DNA from: Firmicutes bacterium CAG:124 | GTDB taxonomy: Bacteria; Bacillota; Clostridia; Oscillospirales; Oscillospiraceae | Direction: 5' to 3' | Assembly (NCBI GenBank): GCA_000432135.1 | Contig: HF990651.1 | Coordinates: 1-21,246 of the forward strand | Length of the DNA: 21,246 nucleotides | Part shown: in pieces, positions 5,320 to 12,754 of the stretch | Layout of the letters: each line of letters opens with the position of its first letter | How positions within the stretch are numbered: the first letter of the stretch is position 1 | The notes under the pieces: generated by a model | What the model was told of the DNA's origin: nothing | Database searches by the model: none | Seen by the model: the letters and a program-made list of their open reading frames with translations, nothing else | Translations under genes and position numbers: made by a program

Positions 5320-6117
5320 ATGTACGGCGCAATTCTGGGCGATATCATCGGCAGCCCCTATGAATTCGACTTCAACAATTACAAGTCGAAGGACTTTCCG
5401 CTCTTTTGCCAGCGTTCTGAATTTACCGACGATACGGTCATGACGCTGGCAGTGGCAAAGGCGCTGCTGGACACGTGCGGGCAGGACGACGCAGCCATCA
5501 AAGCAGCGCTTGTGCACCAGATGCAGCAGCTGGGCCGCGCCTATCCCGGCAGGGGCTATGGCACGCGGTTCATCGGCTGGCTGTATGAGGATGCTCCGCG
5601 GCCCTACAACAGCTATGGAAACGGCAGCGCCATGCGGGTTTCCGCTGCGGCGGAGCTGGCGGAGGATATGGAGCAGGCGCTGCATCTGGCGAAGCTCACC
5701 GCCGAGGTCACGCACAATCACCCCGAAGGGATCAAGGGCGCACAGGCGACCGCCGCGGCAATGTTCCTCGCCCGCACCGGCAGCAGCAAGGCGGATATCC
5801 GGACGTATGTGGAACGCGAGTTCGGCTACGACCTCAGCCGCAGCTGCGATGAAATTCGCCCTGACTACCATCATGTGGAGAGCTGTCAGGAGACAGTCCC
5901 GCAGGCGATCACCGCGTTTCTGGAAAGCACAGATTTTGAGAACGCGCTGCGCACAGCGGTATCTCTCGGCGGAGACAGCGACACGCTGGCCGCCATCACC
6001 GGCAGCATCGCCGAGGCGTTCTATGGTGTGCCGGAGGATCTGAAAGCAGAGTGCCGCAGACGGCTGACGCCGGAATTGGAAGCGCTTTTGCTGGCATGGG
6101 AAGCACGGGCAGCCTGA
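5320..6117 (+). CDS. ADP-ribosylglycohydrolase family protein
   Basis: A 265-residue member of the ARH/DraG family, which removes ADP-ribose from modified proteins or metabolites using two Mg2+ ions. The motifs are GAILGDIIGSPYE (residues 3-15), the metal-binding T36-D37-D38-T39, GNGSAMRVSAAA near residue 100, THNHPEGIKGAQATAAA near 130, and the second metal site LGGDSDTLAAITGSIAEAFYG around residue 220. All key metal ligands appear intact and the length is normal, so it should be active. Start ATG: GGGAGG nine bases upstream, inside the end of the vWA gene. The protein is soluble. With the macro-domain gene upstream, the locus encodes two different ADP-ribose-cleaving or -binding folds. The natural target is unknown. 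No clear terminator follows; htpG has its own promoter at 6170. Confidence 0.93.
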   Translation: MYGAILGDIIGSPYEFDFNNYKSKDFPLFCQRSEFTDDTVMTLAVAKALLDTCGQDDAAIKAALVHQMQQLGRAYPGRGYGTRFIGWLYEDAPRPYNSYGNGSAMRVSAAAELAEDMEQALHLAKLTAEVTHNHPEGIKGAQATAAAMFLARTGSSKADIRTYVEREFGYDLSRSCDEIRPDYHHVESCQETVPQAITAFLESTDFENALRTAVSLGGDSDTLAAITGSIAEAFYGVPEDLKAECRRRLTPELEALLLAWEARAA

Positions 6118-6169
6118 CCATGCCCTATCCAGCCGCTTGTGAACGCTTTATGAATTTTGCAAAAACCCC

Positions 6170-6197
6170 TTGCAAACGAGGAAAAGTGTGCTAGAAT
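6170..6197 (+). promoter_or_regulatory. Promoter of htpG
   Basis: TTGCAA (6170-6175), 16-base spacer, TAGAAT (6192-6197) with TG at the extended -10 position. The predicted transcription start falls at the left edge of the CIRCE element. Confidence 0.75.
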
Positions 6198-6201
6198 ACA
6201 G

Positions 6202-6228
6202 TTAGCACTCAGATAGCATGAGTGCTAA
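6202..6228. promoter_or_regulatory. CIRCE operator (HrcA binding site)
   Basis: TTAGCACTC (6202-6210), nine bases, GAGTGCTAA (6220-6228): an exact match to the CIRCE consensus. It overlaps the expected htpG start point, the usual arrangement for repression by HrcA, with release upon heat or misfolded-protein stress when GroEL is titrated away (established for groE and dnaK operons in Firmicutes). hrcA itself is not in the window. Confidence 0.97.
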
Positions 6229-6252
6229 TCTGCAAAGGACGTGACATTTACT

Positions 6253-8151
6253 ATGGCAAAGAAACAGTTCAAAGCGGAATCCAAGCGTCTGCTGGATCTC
6301 ATGATAAACTCCATTTACACGCATCAGGAAATTTTCCTGCGTGAAATCATTTCCAACGCCTCCGACGCCATCGACAAGCTGGCCTATCAGGCGCTGACCG
6401 ACGAGAAAGTCGGCCTCAGCCGCAGCGATTTTGCGATCGAACTCAAGCCCGACGAGACCGCCCGCACGCTGACCGTCAGCGACAACGGCATCGGTATGGA
6501 CAAGGACGAAATGGAAAACAACCTCGGCACGATCTGCCGCTCCGGCAGTCTGCAGTTCAAGCAGGCGCTCGACAAGGACAAGGCCGCTGACACCGATATC
6601 ATCGGCCAGTTCGGCGTGGGCTTCTATTCGGCATTCATGGTCGCGGACAAGGTGACCGTCATTTCGAAGAAATACGGCTCCGACGAGGCGTGGAAATGGG
6701 AGTCCGAGGGTGCGGACGGCTATACCATGACCCCGTGTGAGCGCGCTGCCGCCGGTACGGACGTGATCATGCAGCTGAAGGCCGACACGGACGACGAAAA
6801 ATACTCCCGCTTCCTCAAGACCTGGGAGCTTCAATCTCTTGTGCGCAAGTATTCCGATTACATCCGCTACCCCATCCGCATGGCGGTTGAAAAGAGCCGC
6901 ATGAAGGAGGGCACGGAGAAGAGCGACAAGCCCGAATATGAGACCTATACCGAGGTCGAGACGCTCAACTCCATGGTCCCGATCTGGAACCGGAATAAAA
7001 AGGACGTCACCGACGAGGAATACAACAATTTCTATAAGGAAAAGTTCTTCGACTTTGAAGACCCGCTGGCCGTCATTCACGCGAACGTCGAGGGCGCGGT
7101 CACATACAAGGCGCTGCTGTTTATCCCGGCAAAAGCGCCGTATGATTTCTACACCAAGGACTTCAAGAAGGGCCTGCAGCTGTACTCCTCCGGCGTGATG
7201 ATCATGGAAAACTGCGCTGATCTGCTGCCGGACTGCTTCCGCTTCGTACGCGGCGTGGTCGATTCGCAGGATCTGAGTCTGAATATCTCCCGTGAAATGC
7301 TCCAGCATGACCGTCAGCTGAAATTTATCGCGGGCAATCTCGAAAAGAAGATCAAGACCGAGCTGCAGAAGCTCATGGACAACGGCCGCGAGAAATACGA
7401 GAAGTTCTTCGCGGCCTTCGGCCCGCAGATCAAATACGGCGTTCTGGCCGATTACGGCGCGAAGAAGGAAACGCTGCAGGATCTGCTGCTCTACTGGTCG
7501 AGCAAGGAGGGCAAGCTGATCTCGCTCAAGGAATATGTCGCCGCCATGCCGGAGGATCAGAAGTATATCTACTATGCCAACGGCGAGAGCCGCGAGGCGC
7601 TGCACCAGCTGCCGCAGATGGAAAAGCTGCAGCAGAAGGGCTGCGACGTGCTGTTCATGACCGACGAGGTCGACGGTTTCGTGCCGCAGACGCTGGCAAA
7701 GTATCAGGACAAGGAGCTCAAGGCCATCACGGCGGGCGATCTGGGCCTCGAAACGGACGAGGAAAAGAAGGCCGCCGAGGAAAAGAGCGAAAAAGCGAAG
7801 CAGACGCTTGAATTCGTCAAAAAGACGCTGGGCGACAAGATCAAGGACGTGCGCCTGAGCGACAATCTGGGCAGCCACCCCGTCAGCGTCGTCCCGGACG
7901 GCGGCATGACGTTTGAAATGGAGAAGTATTTCAAGCGCATGAACCCCGAAGCCGGCATGAAGGCCGACCGCATTCTTGAGCTGAACGCCGATCACCCGAT
8001 CTTCGCGAAGCTGCAGATCGCAGTTGCACAGGACGAGAAGAAGGCGGAGGATCTGGTGAAGATTCTCTACACGCAGGCGCTGCTCATGGCCGGTCTGCCG
8101 GTCGAAAACGCAGGCGAATACACCGATCTGGTTTGCAGCCTGATTGGATGA
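6253..8151 (+). CDS. htpG: Hsp90 chaperone HtpG
   Basis: A 632-residue Hsp90-family ATP-dependent chaperone, full length for the bacterial type (about 620-635). The N-terminal GHKL ATPase shows EIISNASDAIDKL, DNGIGM and the lid-adjacent GQFGVGFYSAFM; the middle domain contains LNISREMLQHDRQ with the catalytic-loop arginine; the C-terminal dimerisation region ends the protein. The start is taken at ATG 6253 (MAKKQFKAESKRLLDLM, matching the family); GTG 6241 is in frame but sits one base after the AAAGGA site, so it is unlikely. The ribosome binding site is about 13 bases from the ATG, somewhat long. It is monocistronic, with its own CIRCE-controlled promoter and a strong terminator at 8162. 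Confidence 0.98.
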   Translation: MAKKQFKAESKRLLDLMINSIYTHQEIFLREIISNASDAIDKLAYQALTDEKVGLSRSDFAIELKPDETARTLTVSDNGIGMDKDEMENNLGTICRSGSLQFKQALDKDKAADTDIIGQFGVGFYSAFMVADKVTVISKKYGSDEAWKWESEGADGYTMTPCERAAAGTDVIMQLKADTDDEKYSRFLKTWELQSLVRKYSDYIRYPIRMAVEKSRMKEGTEKSDKPEYETYTEVETLNSMVPIWNRNKKDVTDEEYNNFYKEKFFDFEDPLAVIHANVEGAVTYKALLFIPAKAPYDFYTKDFKKGLQLYSSGVMIMENCADLLPDCFRFVRGVVDSQDLSLNISREMLQHDRQLKFIAGNLEKKIKTELQKLMDNGREKYEKFFAAFGPQIKYGVLADYGAKKETLQDLLLYWSSKEGKLISLKEYVAAMPEDQKYIYYANGESREALHQLPQMEKLQQKGCDVLFMTDEVDGFVPQTLAKYQDKELKAITAGDLGLETDEEKKAAEEKSEKAKQTLEFVKKTLGDKIKDVRLSDNLGSHPVSVVPDGGMTFEMEKYFKRMNPEAGMKADRILELNADHPIFAKLQIAVAQDEKKAEDLVKILYTQALLMAGLPVENAGEYTDLVCSLIG

Positions 8152-8161
8152 AAAGCATACC

Positions 8162-8202
8162 GCTCCCCTTGCCGCGCAGCAGCCTGGCAAGGGGAGCTTT
8201 TT
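8162..8202 (+). terminator. Intrinsic terminator of htpG
   Basis: A 12-bp perfect stem, GCTCCCCTTGCC (8162-8173) with GGCAAGGGGAGC (8186-8197), then five T. It shares the CCCCTTG/CAAGGGG core with the terminator at 16533. Confidence 0.93.
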
Positions 8203-8237
8203 GCACTTCAGAATTGGGCCGTCTTCGGAAGCTGTGA

Positions 8238-8266
8238 TTGTGTTTTGAATGTGCGTCTGCTATAAT
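8238..8266 (+). promoter_or_regulatory. Promoter of the TudS-like gene
   Basis: TTGTGT (8238-8243), 17-base spacer, perfect TATAAT (8261-8266) with TG at the extended -10 position. The leader is about 70 bases. Confidence 0.7.
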
Positions 8267-8345
8267 GAGGGAAACAGGAACTCTCAAACGCTTTGCGAAG
8301 CGACGCAGCTGCCGCCGGTACGTGCCGGAGAAAGGACCCGATACT

Positions 8346-8816
8346 ATGGAAAACATTCTGATCAGCGCCTGTCTGCTCGGCGTCTGCTGCCGGTATGACG
8401 GCGAATCGAAGCCCATCATGCAGACCGTTGCGCTCATGGAGCGCTACCACCTCGTCCCTGTCTGTCCTGAGCAGCTGGGCGGACTGCCCACGCCGCGCGA
8501 GCTGTCGGAGCGGCAGGGCTGCGCCGTTGTGATGAAGAGCGGCACGGATGTCACGGCGCAGTACCGCCGGGGCGCGGAGCAGACGCTGCATCTGGCCCGG
8601 CTGTACGGCTGCAAGGCAGCCGTTCTGAAGGAGCGCAGCCCGAGCTGCGGCAGCGGGCGCATTTACGACGGCACGTTCTCCGGCCGCCTGACATCCGGAG
8701 ACGGCGTAACGGCGGCGCTTTTGAAGGAAAACGGCATCGCCGTCTACGGCGAGAGCGAGATCGAAGTGCTCCTGTCCCAGCCGGAGCCGGACGAGCCCCA
8801 GCAGAGCCTGTTCTGA
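8346..8816 (+). CDS. DUF523 / TudS-like [4Fe-4S] desulfidase
   Basis: A 156-residue protein of the DUF523 family, members of which have been shown to be TudS desulfidases that remove sulfur from thiouracil or 4-thio-UMP on a [4Fe-4S] cluster held by three cysteines (family knowledge). The matching cysteines are visible: C9 in ISACLLGVCCRYDG, C40 in VPVCPEQLGG, and C101 in ERSPSCGSG. The adjoining LPTPRE and DVTAQYRRGAEQTL segments are also typical. Start ATG 8346 has AAAGGA nine bases upstream; the frame is open further upstream but the family N-terminus begins here. It is monocistronic between its own promoter and terminator. Its likely role is recycling 4-thiouridine-derived nucleotides from tRNA turnover. 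A fused DUF1722 domain, found in some members, is absent. Confidence 0.9.
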   Translation: MENILISACLLGVCCRYDGESKPIMQTVALMERYHLVPVCPEQLGGLPTPRELSERQGCAVVMKSGTDVTAQYRRGAEQTLHLARLYGCKAAVLKERSPSCGSGRIYDGTFSGRLTSGDGVTAALLKENGIAVYGESEIEVLLSQPEPDEPQQSLF

Positions 8817-8836
8817 CACATTTCTTTTACAGTGAA

Positions 8837-8875
8837 CAGCCGGCGGAACGATGCGTTCCGCCGGCTGAATTTTTT
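8837..8875 (+). terminator. Intrinsic terminator of the TudS-like gene
   Basis: A perfect 14-bp stem, CAGCCGGCGGAACG (8837-8850) with CGTTCCGCCGGCTG (8854-8867), three-base loop, followed by AA and six T. It lies tail-to-tail with the DUF2207 gene ending at 8885 but shows no T run on the minus strand. Confidence 0.93.
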
Positions 8876-8884
8876 ATGTATGCA

Positions 8885-10576
8885 TTAATTTCGGATGGAC
8901 ATCTCCATCAGAGAGAGCGCCTCGCGCAGGCTGGAATAGAAGCCTGCCGCCGTGCGCGGCACAGGCTTGGCGCCCTGGTACCAGTCGCACTGCTCCAGCG
9001 CCGTGTCGCCGAGCGTCCGGGCAAGGCTCCTGCCGAGGCCCATCGCCTCGGCATACGGAAGGATGCGGTAAAAATACTGGCTGTCCTGCGCCAGCCGGGA
9101 CTGCAGCTGGCTCTGCGTGACGCGCCGGAGGAACTTGCGGTAGCCAAGCGCCTGCGCGACGATCTCGTCGCCAAAGGCGGTGCGCCTGCCGCCGTGGAGC
9201 GTCAGCACGCCGATCAGCACCTCGCAGGCGATCACCAGCAGCATCACAAGAACGCCCTCGCCGAGCTGCGCCATTGCCAGAAGTGCCGCCGCACACGCCG
9301 CAGCCAGTCCTGCCAGCGGCCATTTTCCCTGATAATACGCCGCAGGCGCATATTGGATCACCGCAAACAGTACGCCGCCGAGCACGAAGATCACGGCCAG
9401 CAGCAGCCAGCGCACGAAGCCTGACGGCAGGATCGGGCTTGCCGCCTCGGCGGCAGTCAGCGCTCCGGCCAGAATGTCGGCGGCAGTCTGCGCTCCGGCC
9501 AGAATGCCAAGCGTACGCATAATGAGCGGATTGCCGCTGGTTTTGCGGTACATCCGCCTGACCCAGTAGCGCCGCAGGACCTCGTCGGCCTTTTCCGCCG
9601 TGCGCTTGTACAGAAGACTTACGCCCTCGCACACGTCGCCCTGCGAAAACAGCATCTGGAACAACCTGACCTCTGCAGGGCGGCGCTCGTTGCCCATATC
9701 GACGCGGCGGCGCAGCACCACCCGCTCATTTTTGCCGCAGGAGATGGTCAGATATCCCAGACTTGCCCAGTGGCAGACCAGCATATTGAACTGGATCGGT
9801 CCGCCCGCCAGCAGGAACGGCATATCGCACGGCAGCGCCGCATCCGGCGGCAGCATCCGTGAGGATACGCGCACCCGTGCACTGCGCAGAGACGAGAACC
9901 AGTAAAGGAACGCCAGCGCGAGCAGCAGCAGAATGATTGCCGTGCCGGCCCAGCCGAACGAAAGCGTGGTATGCGCGCCGGAAAAATAGGACTTATCCAG
10001 CGTGAGGGTCATTTCGAGCGATTCATGGTCCTTCAGCCCCGTTTCGATCACGCCCGTGATGCGCGACTCGGAGACATCCAGATCGATATAGTCGGAGATC
10101 ACGTCGCCGTGGTAGCCGCTGGTAAAGGCCGGATAGCTTTCAAACGGCTTGGGCAGCGTAACAGTAAAGACATATTTGGAGATGGGATAGTCCCATTTCG
10201 CGCTCATGAGCGGAAGGCTGAGCGTCTGCACGCCGTCGGCCTCGCTTGCAAGGCCCGAGATCGTATACATGACGGTAAACGAGCGCGTCCCGGTAAAGCC
10301 GTTTGCATCGGTCAGCACGAGCACGGGGCAGTCGCCGTCGGTCTGCTTCTGCGTCTGATAGCCCGCGACGGAGGCCTTCTTCGCGCCGGCGCTGAGCGGG
10401 AAGCGCAGCTGTGTCTGCGCGCCGCTGATCTCCAGCGTAAAGCTCTGCGTGACCTGACAAGAGCTGCTGCCGGTCAGGGTACAGTCTGTTTTCATTTCGG
10501 AAATAACGGGCTCCGCCGCGCAGACGCCTGTGCAGAGCGCCAGCAGGCACGCCAGCAGGAGCAGCAGCCGCTTCAT
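8885..10576 (-). CDS. DUF2207 (YciQ-type) membrane protein
   Basis: A 563-residue predicted envelope protein. Residues 1-21 are a signal peptide (MKRLLLLLACLLALCTGVCA, probable cleavage before AEP). An extracytoplasmic beta-rich domain (about 22-225) with the DUF2207 look (SFTLEISGAQTQLRFPL, LPLMSAKWDYPISKY) follows, then a transmembrane helix (TAIILLLLALAFLYWF), a cytoplasmic region with HWASLGYLTI, further helices around residues 385-460, and a C-terminal domain (YRKFLRRVTQSQLQSRLAQD, YFYRILPYAEAMGLG) characteristic of the family. Function is unknown. The start is the ATG at 10576-10574 with AGAGGTGA just upstream; the open frame extends 31 codons further but lacks a signal peptide start. 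It contains a 30-bp in-frame tandem duplication (9447-9506). It is divergent from the glycerate kinase gene. Confidence 0.85.
   Translation of the reverse strand: MKRLLLLLACLLALCTGVCAAEPVISEMKTDCTLTGSSSCQVTQSFTLEISGAQTQLRFPLSAGAKKASVAGYQTQKQTDGDCPVLVLTDANGFTGTRSFTVMYTISGLASEADGVQTLSLPLMSAKWDYPISKYVFTVTLPKPFESYPAFTSGYHGDVISDYIDLDVSESRITGVIETGLKDHESLEMTLTLDKSYFSGAHTTLSFGWAGTAIILLLLALAFLYWFSSLRSARVRVSSRMLPPDAALPCDMPFLLAGGPIQFNMLVCHWASLGYLTISCGKNERVVLRRRVDMGNERRPAEVRLFQMLFSQGDVCEGVSLLYKRTAEKADEVLRRYWVRRMYRKTSGNPLIMRTLGILAGAQTAADILAGALTAAEAASPILPSGFVRWLLLAVIFVLGGVLFAVIQYAPAAYYQGKWPLAGLAAACAAALLAMAQLGEGVLVMLLVIACEVLIGVLTLHGGRRTAFGDEIVAQALGYRKFLRRVTQSQLQSRLAQDSQYFYRILPYAEAMGLGRSLARTLGDTALEQCDWYQGAKPVPRTAAGFYSSLREALSLMEMSIRN
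9447..9506 (-). repeat. 30-bp tandem duplication inside the DUF2207 gene
   Basis: Two adjacent 30-base units, 9447-9476 and 9477-9506, differ at one base and keep the frame, giving GILAGAQTAA then DILAGALTAA in the protein. It looks like a recent slippage or duplication event in the loop before the multi-helix region. Confidence 0.9.
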
Positions 10577-10605
10577 GCGATCACCTCTTATGTTCATTTG
10601 CACCC

Positions 10606-10634
10606 AATTTACCACAAACGCGCCCATTTTGCAA
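10606..10634 (-). promoter_or_regulatory. Promoter of the DUF2207 gene
   Basis: Minus strand TTGCAA (10634-10629), 17-base spacer, TAAATT (10611-10606) with TG at the extended -10 position. The transcript starts near 10599, about 20 bases before the ATG. Confidence 0.65.
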
Positions 10635-10660
10635 CCTCGGCTCGCAGGCCGCTTTTTTTC

Positions 10661-10680
10661 TTCCGCCATACTTGGCGGAA
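10661..10680. promoter_or_regulatory. Palindrome in the divergent DUF2207 / glycerate kinase region; candidate operator
   Basis: TTCCGCCATACTTGGCGGAA is a perfect 8-bp inverted repeat with a four-base spacer. It contains the -35 (TTGGCG, 10672-10677) of the glycerate kinase promoter and lies 27 bases upstream of the DUF2207 -35, so a bound protein could control one or both genes. Confidence 0.5.
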
Positions 10681-10701
10681 TGGTGCGTTATGTGATACAC
10701 T
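10672..10701 (+). promoter_or_regulatory. Promoter of the glycerate kinase gene
   Basis: TTGGCG (10672-10677), 18-base spacer, TACACT (10696-10701) with TG at the extended -10 position. The leader is about 30 bases, with AAAGGA before the ATG. Confidence 0.6.
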
Positions 10702-10738
10702 GTCGGCAGAATGCTTTTGATCGGAAAGGACAGATTTT

Positions 10739-11974
10739 ATGACGCTTCGCGATACCGCTGACCAGATCATCCGCGCAAGTCTGCGCGCCGTGCAGCCGGA
10801 CGCCGCCGTGCAGCGCGCGCTGCAGGAGTTTTCCTGCGCGGGGCGCGTCGTGCTCATCGCCATCGGAAAGGCCGCGTGGGCCATGGCGAACGCGGCGTGG
10901 GACACGCTCAGCACGCGCATCACCTCCGGCGCGGTCATCACCAAATACGGCCATAGCCGCGGCCCCATCGGCCCGCTTCAGATCTTTGAGGCCGGGCATC
11001 CGGTGCCGGATGAGGCCGGGCTCCGCGCCGCGCAGGCTGCGCTGGAACTGACGCGCGGACTGCGGGAGGAGGATTGCGTGCTGTTTCTCATCTCCGGCGG
11101 CGGCTCGGCGCTGTTTGAGTCTCCGCTGGTGCCGCTTGCCGAGCTGGAGGATATCACCGGCCAGCTGCTCTCCTGCGGCGCGGATATTGTGGAGATCAAT
11201 ACCATCCGCAAGCGGCTGTCCGCCGTCAAGGGCGGGCGGTTCGCGCTGCACTGCCGTCCGGCGCCGGTCTTCTCGGTCGTGCTGTCGGATATTCTCGGCG
11301 ACCCGCTCGACATGATCGCCTCCGGCCCTGCAGCGCCGGACAGCAGCACGTGCGCCGAGGCGCTGGCCGTCGTGCGGAAATACGGACTGCGCCTGTCTGA
11401 CCGGGCGCTGGCCTGCCTGCAGACAGAAACACCGAAAGCACTGCCGAACGCAGTCTCCCGCGTGACCGGCAGCGTCCGCGCCCTCTGCGATGCGGCAGAG
11501 CAGGCGGCGCAGACGCTCGGCTACCGCTGTATCCGGCTGACCGACTGTCTGAGCTGCGAGGCGCGGGAGGCGGGGCGGTTCCTTGCCGCCGTCGCGCGGA
11601 CGCACGCGTCACCGTCTGAGCCGCTTGCGTTTCTCGCCGGAGGCGAGACGGTCGTGCATCTGACCGGCTCCGGACGCGGCGGACGCAATCAGGAGGTTGC
11701 GCTGGCCGCTGCGGAAGGACTTGCCGGGCTTGCGCAGGCCGCCGTCTTCTCCTTCGGCTCCGACGGGACCGACGGCCCGACCGACGCCGCCGGAGGCTTT
11801 GTCGATCAGGACAGCTTCGCCGCGCTCCGCGCCGCCGGGCTTGACCCCGCCGACATTCTGCGGCGCAACGACGCTTATCCCGCGCTGGAGCGCATCGGCG
11901 GCCTCATCCACACCGGCCCCACCGGCACCAACGTCAACGATCTCGCCATGCTCCTCCTGCCGCGCCGGGAATGA
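10739..11974 (+). CDS. Glycerate 2-kinase (MOFRL family)
   Basis: A 411-residue cytoplasmic kinase that phosphorylates D-glycerate to 2-phosphoglycerate with ATP, feeding lower glycolysis. The family-typical segments are AIGKAAWAMANAA (about 42-54), EAGHPVPDEAG, the glycine-rich LISGGGSALFESP (about 117-129), EINTIRKRLSAVKGGRFA, SDILGDPLDMIASGP, and the C-terminal MOFRL part with GGETVVHLTGSGRGGRNQE and FSFGSDGTDGPTDAAGGF. The length is slightly below the usual 420-450 residues but all motifs are present. Start ATG 10739 with AAAGGA eight bases upstream. It is convergent with mocA, the two stops being six bases apart, with no terminator between them. In Clostridia this enzyme serves degradation of serine, glyoxylate or sugar acids; no such partner gene is adjacent. 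Called gckA, glxK or ttuD in different organisms. Confidence 0.93.
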   Translation: MTLRDTADQIIRASLRAVQPDAAVQRALQEFSCAGRVVLIAIGKAAWAMANAAWDTLSTRITSGAVITKYGHSRGPIGPLQIFEAGHPVPDEAGLRAAQAALELTRGLREEDCVLFLISGGGSALFESPLVPLAELEDITGQLLSCGADIVEINTIRKRLSAVKGGRFALHCRPAPVFSVVLSDILGDPLDMIASGPAAPDSSTCAEALAVVRKYGLRLSDRALACLQTETPKALPNAVSRVTGSVRALCDAAEQAAQTLGYRCIRLTDCLSCEAREAGRFLAAVARTHASPSEPLAFLAGGETVVHLTGSGRGGRNQEVALAAAEGLAGLAQAAVFSFGSDGTDGPTDAAGGFVDQDSFAALRAAGLDPADILRRNDAYPALERIGGLIHTGPTGTNVNDLAMLLLPRRE

Positions 11975-11980
11975 GCGGCG

Positions 11981-12574
11981 CTATGCGTTTCCCTTCAGGA
12001 TCTCCAGCGCCTGCTTTGTGTCGCAGTCGAACAGCTCGCGCTCCCCTGCCTCGACGAGCAGCAGCGCGTCCTCGTGCCGCCGGATGACGGACGAGCCGCC
12101 GCGGTCAGCCTCCAATGCGCACAGCTCCGGGAAGAACCGCGCCGGGAACAGGCACGGGTTGCCGCGCTTTCCGTTGTGCGCCGCAGCGGCGATGCAGTCC
12201 GGGTTCGCCCGCCACGCGTCCACGACGCGCCGCACCGTCCCGGCCCGCAGCAGCGGTTGGTCGGCGACCATATATAAAATACCGGCGCAGTCCGCCATCG
12301 CCTGCGTGCCGAGGCGGATGGTGCGGCTGATGCCGTCCTCCGGCCGGTCGTTCAGGATCGTATCAAAGCCCGCCAGCGAAGCCTCCTCCAGAAGCGCCGG
12401 ATACTGCGAGACGACCGTGACGCGGGCGAACATCTCCGCCGGGATCGCCGCAAGCGCCAGCGAGAACAGGCTCTGCCCGTCAAAGCACGCGGCCAGCTTG
12501 TTTTCCCCGAAGCGGGAAGCATTTCCGGCAGCCATGAGCAGGCAGCCGGCGGGAAGTGCAGAGATTGCAGCCAT
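11981..12574 (-). CDS. mocA: Molybdenum cofactor cytidylyltransferase, MocA-like
   Basis: A 197-residue MobA-like nucleotidyltransferase. It shows the N-terminal signature LMAAGNASRFGENKL (residues 13-27; lysine 26 contacts the nucleotide) and the metal-binding VADQPLL (103-109, D105), and late HNGKRGNPCLFP, typical of the MocA/MobA family. MocA transfers CMP from CTP to Mo-molybdopterin, making the cytosine dinucleotide cofactor used by xanthine-dehydrogenase-family enzymes; MobA would make the guanine form. The choice of MocA rests mainly on its position, divergent from the Mo-hydroxylase operon, so it is family plus context. Start ATG 12574 has AAGGAG eight bases upstream; an in-frame ATG 20 codons further upstream lacks a comparable site and precedes the predicted transcription start. 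Confidence 0.88.
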   Translation of the reverse strand: MAAISALPAGCLLMAAGNASRFGENKLAACFDGQSLFSLALAAIPAEMFARVTVVSQYPALLEEASLAGFDTILNDRPEDGISRTIRLGTQAMADCAGILYMVADQPLLRAGTVRRVVDAWRANPDCIAAAAHNGKRGNPCLFPARFFPELCALEADRGGSSVIRRHEDALLLVEAGERELFDCDTKQALEILKGNA

Positions 12575-12605
12575 ATTGTGTGCTCCTTGTGATTTTCTAC
12601 AAAAC

Positions 12606-12634
12606 AGTATAGCTATTTTTGCATATTTGCGCAA
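12606..12634 (-). promoter_or_regulatory. Promoter of mocA
   Basis: Minus strand TTGCGC (12634-12629), 17-base spacer, TATACT (12611-12606). The transcript starts near 12599, about 25 bases before the ATG. Confidence 0.75.
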
Positions 12635-12721
12635 GAATCATACAGTTTTTTCGACATTCGCGAAAAAAGCCGTTATTCAGAAAGTAGGATAATGCTTTCA
12701 CTTTCTCTTCAAATCCGAATA

Positions 12722-12730
12722 TGCTACAAT
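12722..12730 (+). promoter_or_regulatory. Extended -10 promoter of the xdh operon
   Basis: TG at 12722-12723 followed by TACAAT (12725-12730). The -35 region (TTTCTC at 12702-12707, 17 bases upstream) is poor, so expression may need an activator. A leader of about 80 bases precedes the ATG. Confidence 0.55.
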
Positions 12731-12754
12731 AGGAACAAATAAAAGTGGAAAAAT

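Noticed and set aside
2682..6117. DarTG-like DNA ADP-ribosylation toxin-antitoxin system
   Set aside because: No ADP-ribosyltransferase gene is present; the macro protein has a different C-terminal domain and sits alone with its own promoter.
6202..8190. 662-codon open frame antisense to htpG
   Set aside because: It mirrors htpG over its whole length, has no ribosome binding site or recognisable domain, and is an effect of high third-position GC.
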